Source: Zoroaster sp. YZ-2022 (Eukaryota; Echinodermata; Asteroidea; Forcipulatida; Zoroasteridae). From it: a DNA stretch of 64,000 nt. The stretch covers positions 21,323,843 to 21,387,842 of the forward strand of contig CM055816.1 in NCBI GenBank assembly GCA_029582265.1, given 5' to 3'. The position numbers and the translations under genes were made by a program. Shown here piece after piece: positions 39,101 to 48,100 of the stretch. Positions within the stretch are counted from its first letter, which is position 1; each line of letters starts with the position of its first letter. The notes under the pieces were generated by a model. That model worked only from the letters and a program-made list of their open reading frames with translations, ran no database searches and was not told the DNA's origin.

Positions 39101-42100
39101 ATAACCGTTGCTGCTGCATAAATGAGCCAGTAATTTTCAGTCACTGTGTTCATCTTAAACTAGGACACCGATTCCATGCCCTGTTGAAAGTCTGCTCTGA
39201 TCGTTACGGTATTGCCCCTTTTAAGGGCATAGAGTATGATATTGTGATCGATTTCATGTATAACAATCAAATATACAAATAAAATCTCTCCTTTTGAAAC
39301 ATTATCAACAGTGGACAAATTATAACCGCTATTTCCTTCCCGTACAGAAACTCCTGGCAGAGCACCATGAGAACATGAAACGGTTCGAGGACACCCAACT
39401 CCAAGACCAGGAGAAGAACAAAGAGAAGACACGAGCTCGTCTGGAGGCAAGACGCAAGAAGAAGGAACAGCTTGAGATGGAGAGGATTAAGAATGAGATC
39501 GGTACCCAAGGGGATGTTGACGATAGGAGGACTCAAGATCATCTCAATAACATCCACAGACAGGGTTAGTATATCGGTGTTCCCTCTCAACACAAAAGCT
39601 GATGTGTAGCATAAAATACATAGTACATTGGAGAAGATATTTGCTGGTGAAGGAGAGCAATCATCATTGGTGTGCCTGGAAGCAAGATTCTCTGATGGTC
39701 AGAGAATAGGCGTTGCTTTATTTCTTCTTCCCAAAACAGAGATTCCTTGAGTATCTCTGGGGGAAATTACTGAAATTGTTTACATTGCAAGCCAAAAATA
39801 CACTATGAATAACTTTACCCTGAAAATGCCCTGAAAATCTGTTTTACCGTGAAATAAATAGTTCACGACAATTTCATGACGACACAACACCGTGAAATTG
39901 CCATGAAATACTCTTGGAATTCCTTCGCCGTGAAAATGCTGTGAAAATGCCACGAACTTCTCGTGGCAGTATTGGGGCAGCTCATTATTTTTCGAGAGCA
40001 CTGTGAATTTGCCCTGAAATCACCATGGACATTATTGCCAATATCTGAGAGGAAGAGACACTGAAATTGCAGTGAAATTACAGTGAACTGTTATTTCAAG
40101 ACAAAACGGATTTTCAGGGTATTTTCAAGGTGAAGTTGTTCATAGTGATAGGGGGTTGGAGGAGAGGAATTCCCTCTAGATTGTGCCAGCCCTGGCTTGA
40201 AATTGACCCCACTGGTCAAAGAAAGTCAGTCTTTCTAAAAGTCTTTTGTCTGGTCACAGGTGCCTCTGAGCTCAACCAGACAATCAACTCCACTACAGCA
40301 CCGGACGCTCCTGGCGACTGGGCCCAACGTGAGCAGGAGGCAGAGGAGAGATCTAAGCTTCCTCCAGGCATGGATGACTCCATCTTTAACGCTCTCCTCG
40401 CATCGCCGCTCTATAAGGACCTTCAAGAGATTGAGGAGATTGTTAATAGTACTGATGCTCTCAAGAGGCCAGGGGTCAAAGGTGAGATTGTCAATCAATT
40501 AGCAGATGTTTACGTTTATTATATAGGGATTGAAGAAATTGAATGTTGGATTCGAACCAGAAACCAATGTACAACTGTTCTTGTAGAAATTGTCGATAGC
40601 ACTCATGCTCTCAAGAGGCCAGGGGTCAAAGGTGAGATTGTTAAATGACTTAGTAGATGAGTAGTATAATATGGGGATTGAAGAAATTGAATGTGGGATT
40701 CGAACCAGGAACCCTTGGATCTGTTCTTGTAGAATGTTTGATTGTACTGATGCTCTTAATAGGCCAGGGGTCAAAGGTGAGCTTATCATGGAGTAATAGA
40801 ACATGTAAGGTTGTCATCAAGATTATATAGATTAACTGATGAGGGGGATTTGAGTGATTCTTGTGTTTTAGGTAATAGTAAATGTTCTCAAAAGGGAGCT
40901 TTTCCAGTCTCAGTTCTGAGTCAATAAAGTCGAGTTGTGTCTACATCTTGAGTAATATAAGTTTGCTGTTTAGAAAATACAGTGGTAGGTTTTTAAAGTT
41001 TGAGCTAAATAACTGCAAAGGCAGTTCTTTGTACAAGGTTTGGTTGACTAATATTTCGTCATGTGCCCGGAAGAAGGTCATAAGGCTCTACGACCTTCTT
41101 CCGGGCACACAAAGTACAACTTTTTTGTCCCAGCAGAAGGTCGTTAGCAATAAAATGGCTCCTTTGAAAAAAAAGTATGGCATAACTGTTATATATTTGT
41201 TGCTAGAATTACTCCCAAGACATGTTTTCCCATTCCCATGTGGAATTTAACTTTCCTATAATGACTTATAAATGGCAGAAAAACGACCAAACTTTCACTC
41301 AGTTTTCTTAGAACACAACTTGGCTCATTAATTGCTTACGACCTTTTGCCGGTCACACTTTCGTTACGTCCTTCATCCGAGCACACAACGATTTATAATG
41401 TCTGTTCTGAATCTTCAGGTGCTGTGTCTGACGCCTTCATCGATGTCAAGGATGCCCAGTGGCTCTTAGCCCAAGACATCATCCCTCTTGACATTAACAA
41501 CATCACACCGAGTCAATTCGTCATCTACCGCTTCGGCGTCTTCATTATCCGTCTCCTCGGAAACACCATCGGCACCCCGAATGTGACGCTCCTCTTGGCA
41601 TCCAGCCTCCCACAGAACGACTACGACCACAATATGTACCGTCGATCGTTCTTCTACCAGCGCGCTATGAATATTTTGTTCATCAGACAGGAGAGGTTGG
41701 AGTCTGTTGGGGAGTTTATGTTGCTTATAATGCACTGCTTGGCTCATATCAAGATTGGAGAGTTGAAAGATGACGGTAACCCTCTCTTCTTGAGAGAATT
41801 CTACAAGGTAAAATGTTCATTTTTATATCCACATTTATACTGGGAAAAAAAAGTGAAGGAACAACATTTATTTATTTATTTATTTATTTATTTATTTTTT
41901 ATTTTATTTAGATTATTCTGCAGGCAATTACACAAAGTTATAAAATTCATCAGTAATTTAAAAAAAATAAGTGGCGGATTTAGGGGGGTGCGCAACGGGT
42001 GCGCGTCCCCCCTTATTTTTGCGGAGTCAAAAAAAAAATAATAATAATAAATACCTTGTATAGGGCCTCGCGCTACGCACTCGCATTTTTCAACTTTGAA

Positions 42101-45100
42101 ATTAGCCCTCAAAGTTTGCTCCCCCCCTTTCTTAAAATCCTGGATCCGCCCCTGTCAATTATAAAAATGTATACATCAAAATAGCATTTAAAACCCTCCT
42201 ACAATCAGTGCAATTTTTGAAACAACCCATTCAGGCCACTCCAAGCCATTAGCTGTTGCCAGTGGCCTCCTATGGTTACCCTTCTGTGCACTGTCACACC
42301 ACTGAGATTGCAGGGTAAGGTGGTCTCCCACTGATACATTGCAGGCCATACTAATATGTTCAAACATTTACAGTGGCCTTGGGTGACACACAGTTGATTT
42401 TGTAAGATTACTTGGAAAGGACAGCAGGCTTGTATGTACTAAAGATTGGTGAAGAACATATTGAAAATTTAGTGGATTGGAGTGGCCTCCATGTGTAGGA
42501 GGGTTAGCGCAGCTGTATCAAGTAAGTTCTGGTCTGCATATTACCCCAGACATTTGTAGGTTCCATTGCCACTGCCCCACCCCTCCATCTCCCCCCAAAA
42601 CCTCCCGAGTCAAACCCACCTGGTGTTCCTCTCTGTTCTTTAATCTCAAGCTGCTTCTTCAAGATTGTCTCAAATCGGTAACCGAGCTCCTTGCGTCTCT
42701 CCAACTCCATCTCAAGCTGAAATCATTCAATTCAAACAATTCAAAAGTGGTAGATAGTGGCCTTACATTTCAACGCTCGTAAGATCTTTCTCAAAGGCAA
42801 ATTTATTCAAGTAAAATAAGTCGTGGGTAAAGCGGGTAAATGTTCAAACATTTACAGTGGCCTTGGGTGACACACAGTTGATTTTGTAAGATTACTTGGA
42901 AAGGACAGCAGGCTTGTACATGTATGTACTGAAGGTTGCTAAAGAACAGAATTTAGTGGTTCGGAGTGGCCTCCATGTGTAGAAGGGTTAACTGTTGCCA
43001 GTGGCCTCCTATGTGCACTGTCACACCACTGAGATTACAGGGTAAGGTGGTCTCCCATTGATACATTGCAGGCCATATGAATATGTTCAAACATTTACAG
43101 TGGCCTTGGGTGACACACAGTTGATTTTGTAAGATTACTTGGAAAGGACAGCAGGCTTGTATGTACGAAAGGTTGGTGAAGAACATATTGAAAATTTAGT
43201 GGATTGGAGTGGCCACCATGTGTATTAGGGTTAAACTTAATAAAAAATCAAATTACAAGCAAAAACTACAAAAGAGAGACAAAGAAAATGATAAATGGGC
43301 AACTAAATACAGACAAGTCTTCTCTGATCATGATACTGTCCCTGTAATACCAACTGTTAATCATTAGCGGCGTGTTTTGGTGAACACGAACAGAAACTTG
43401 TTTCTGACGTCATATTCTTGACCAGAAACAAGATGACATAGCTACACGAAAATGCGAACGTCACCAGAAATTGGTTTTCAGTTTGTGACGCGTTCAATCC
43501 TCAGTGTTTCTCAAAAATATACGGTGTAATTAATTTTTTTTTGCAAACTGAAACTTACTCGTGAGTGCTAGTAATAAACTTACCGGACTCAAATTCTGGT
43601 GTTAGCAGCAGAATGTGGGTTCGAATCCCGGCCGTGACACTTGTGTCCTTGAGCAAGACACTTAACCATAATTGCTTCTCTCCACCCAGGGGTTAAATGG
43701 GTACCTGTGAGGGCAGAGTTGGTTGATTAGCCCTATATGCGCTGTAATGGCAGCAATTGAGCTGTATACTCCCCAGGGAGCTGAGATGGTTTCAGGAATG
43801 ATTTATGAGCCTTATCTATTGCTCTATGAGCAGGGGTAATAATATCCGCCTTGAGCACCACTCAGTTGGTGGATACGTGCGCTATATAAGTCCACACATT
43901 ATTACTATTATTATTATTATTATTTTTTTTATATTATTATTATATGAACAATAATTCCATCATGTTTTAACAAATAATTAACAAAACTTTTGTAACTTTT
44001 AACAATCCACCATCTTGAAACCAAGCGTAACTGATCGGCAACTTTTTGAAGATGTGCATTTGTTTGTGTTTTCTCTGAAATGAGAATACCTTAGACTAAA
44101 TAATTCCTCGGGATGATTGGCCCTTAAAGGGGCAGTATGGTCACAATTAATAATAATAATACTAATAATGTGGACTTATATAGCGCACGTATCCACCAAA
44201 CTGGTGCTCAAGGCGCATTATATTATTACCCCTGCTCATCAGGCTCATAAATCATTCATGAAACCATCTCGGCTCCCTGGGGAGTACACAGCTCAATTGC
44301 TGCCATTACAGCGCATATAGGGCTAATCAAACACAACAACCAACGGAGAGAAGCAATTATGGTAAAGTGTCTTGCTCAAGGACACAAGCGACATGGTCGC
44401 GGTTGGGATTCGAACCCACATTCTGACGACTCAGCCATCAGAACACAAAATCCAATGCACTAAACCGCTCGACCATGGCACTCCAACAGGGCATGGAATT
44501 GGAGTGGTACTTTTAGATGAACTCAGTGACTGAAAATAATACCCCACATGATAAGGACATATTACCATTGCTGCTGAATAAATGAACCAGTAATTTTCAG
44601 TCACTGTGTTCATCTTAAACTAGGACACCAATTCCATGCCCTGTTGAAAGTCTGCTATGGTCATGACAATACTGCCCCTTTAAAACCCTCCTACTGTTTG
44701 ACCATTTGAAACCATTCAAAATTTCCACTTACCAAAATGCCCATTGGTTTTGTACACACATGGTGATACCATTTGAACAGTGTTGGTAGCAAAGCTTTAT
44801 TACCATTCAAATCCATTCAAATTGTTATTGAATGGTGGGATACACTACACTTTGGTGTGTTTCCATAGCCGAATGGTTTCAAATGGTAAATGTACTACAC
44901 AGTGGCGTATAAATCATTCAAATGGTTTTGAATGGTGGATACACTACACCTTGGTGTGTTTCACAAAACGAATGGTTTCAAATGGTGCATCAACTTGTTT
45001 GAAAAATGCACCAGAAGTAGGAGGGTTAATACCAACTTAGCTTTCAGAAAATATTTTGTAATCTTGTAATTAATAATGTTGTTACTTCCCTTTTAACCCT

Positions 45101-48100
45101 TTGGTGTACCAAAAGGGTTAAATACCATGGCGATTGCTGACAACCACCAAAAGGCAATCAGCGTGGACAATCAAAATATTGTCATAACTGTAAAGTGTGG
45201 TCCCCATATATGCTGCCCTCTTGTGACTAGCTAAGCATTTTTATGTGATGTTCAAAAGAGGGCGCTATTAAAATATTTCTGAAAAATGTGTTCAAAAAAT
45301 ATAGGCCTATATGTTTATTTAATAAAATGCATCAAAGGGTTTAAGACCAAACAAGATTGAATAAAACTAGTAAAATCCAGTTTAAATCAGTGTAAACCAG
45401 TTTATAATGGAGGTAACCAGTTAAAAACCTTTGTTTTAATCTCATTACTAGCGAAATCTAGTTAAGAACAGTAATATTTGTAGTTTTGCATTGTGAAACG
45501 GATAAGTAAAGATTGTTTGTTTCAATCAGTATGCTCTGATCGTCTTCAGGGGAATGAAACGTCGAGTTGTAACCTCCAGTTCTTTTCCGAACTAATTACT
45601 GCTCAATTTGAGAATTTCACATGGTGTCACTGCAAACAGTCTTTACTTAGTTAAGAACAGTTTAAACAAGTGAAACTAGAGTCTGAAACTTTTGCAGCAC
45701 CTCCAAAGTGTTTGAATTAATAGTTGAGCTTCTATTGTAATTTCTGCATTGTTGAGGTCTTCTAAACATTTATATAATTACCTTAACCCTCCTACACATA
45801 GAGGCCACTGTAAACCACTAAATGTCCATTGTGTTGTACACACATTGTTTTGTGCATATAAGCCACACTGCCCCTTTGAAGTAATCTCCAATGTACATAC
45901 ATGCATACAAAGACACACAGTTGACCTTATTTTCAGCAGGTTATACTGTAAACAAACTCCCAATAATAAATCACTATCAGCCACTGAGACCAATAAACCA
46001 TACCAAGCCTCCATCACCCATTGGGATTTTCAGCAGCTATTTTGTAAACACAGACTCTCCATAGTAACCTACCACCAGCCACTGAATCTGGAACAAAGTA
46101 ATATGCCCTGCAATATGTCAATCACAAACCACTAAAACCAACAGACATATGAGGCATTATGTTACTACGCAGTATAGCTATGAGGAGCCACTGCCTACCA
46201 TAGCAATGGCTTGGAGCAATGGCTTGGAGCAATGGCTTGGAGTGGCCTGAATGGGTTGTTTCAAATATTTCACTGATTAAGGAGGGTTAATGTTAGATTG
46301 AACCAATATTGAAAGCAAGTTTAAATCAGTAAAACCAGTTTCAAACTCTTTAAATAAGAGATAACCAGTTCACGATAATAGTGTTCACGTTAACAGTGTT
46401 TATCAATAATGGTTTATCAATAATCTGCAGATATTTATTGAATAATTTGACCCTAGCATCCTTTATGTGTTATTTGATGAATTATTTGAACCGTTTTATT
46501 ACAACCACAGGCCATGAAGGTCATCTGTCAGGACATGTTCTTTGCCCGGTCACGCTCTTCCCCACTGTCGGTGGCTCTGATTGGTGGCACGCCCTCTAGG
46601 GGCAGGAGTGCTCTAGAACATGCCTTCAAGTACGGTAAGACAGACGTCGATAAGACGGGCGTGGTTGGTGAGCTTGTCAATATCAAAGTTAAGGCACCTG
46701 TGGAGAAGGAATTCAATGAGGAGGTAAGGAAGGAATTAAAACAACATGAAATTTAGTGTTAATTTGTTCAAGAACTTACACATCATTAGAAGTAGTGAGA
46801 TGTTGGTATACAATTGATAATTAATTTGCTTTGATGGTTTTTATTGGGGGAGGATGGGGGCTTTCGTATTTTTAAATCTTGTATTTCTAAATATCTTTGT
46901 GTTCAATCTGTTATTGTTTTTTTTTAAATTTATTGCTCCATTTTTAATCTCTTTTAGTCCTATCTTTAATCAGTATGGTAGACTGGGAGGGGGGTCTTTT
47001 TGTGCAATTTAATCCTTTACGTTTTATTTCGTATGTAATTAACCTGTTAAGACTTTGTTTTATCTTTATTATTAATTCATCTGTACTTCCTTCTGTAATA
47101 GTTTTGATATAATATTGATATATACTCACGGAATTTAAAAACGCATCATCCCAATATTTCACTTTTTTTCAACAGCAGATATTTATGATATTTTAATCAA
47201 TACTTTCTCAGTCAAGCATGAGCACAAATTTTCACATCATACTGACACAATAAAAGTGCTATGTACAATTATGGCTTCAATTTATCACTGCATATAAGTT
47301 ATACATATTTATTGAGAAATATAAGTTGATGCGTTTTTAAATTCCGTGAGTGTATTTTTATATAATATGAGGGCCCCAAATGATCAGCTATGCTGGATGG
47401 GTTACCCTCGTTAAAGATGGTTTTAAATAAATAAATAAATAAAAAATATGTAGAGGTCAGCTGAGGTCATGGAAAACAACTTTGTTTTTTGGGCCCCTCC
47501 TACCCAAAAGGTGTGTTTCTTTTAGTGGTTTTTCTTCTAATTTTAGGCCCCCCCCAAAAAGTCTCATGTTTCTGGTCATCGGTTGGCTTCAAAATCGGTG
47601 CGGTGACGCGCTTTTTTTGGGGGGGGGGAGAGAAATTTTTCTTTCTTTTTTTGCCAAGAGGGAAATGCGTGATACATGTATACGCAGGGACCAACTTTCC
47701 CATACACAAAGTATGGTGGATAAGAGAGGCCTCACAAATCGTGCAAACGTTCATACCCCTATGTGAAAAAGTTGTTTAAAACACAGCACGGCAGAATTCC
47801 AATCGATCCAGCAATTTTGGCTGCAATTGGACATTGTTTCATAGCAAAAAAAAAAGAAATTTTAAAATGCCGACGCGCGGGTCTGAGGCGACGCATGCAC
47901 AGACCAGAAACTGGAGACATTTTTTGTTTGTTTTGGCCAGATAAGTGACAAGATGACGACAATATTTGCAAAAACAATTCAAATCAGTTTTGTTTTAAAT
48001 CATCCAGCAATGCTTTGTAGTTAATAACAGCATGAGCCAAAGTAAGAGAGTGTCTCAAAAGTTTGAGATTGAGATTTCACTGTGGAATGCTTGGCGTTTC

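Noticed and set aside
41346..42041. 231-codon ORF as a stand-alone gene
   Set aside because: Only 41419-41807 is coding; the ORF runs through the splice sites into the MITE on one side and LINE tail on the other.
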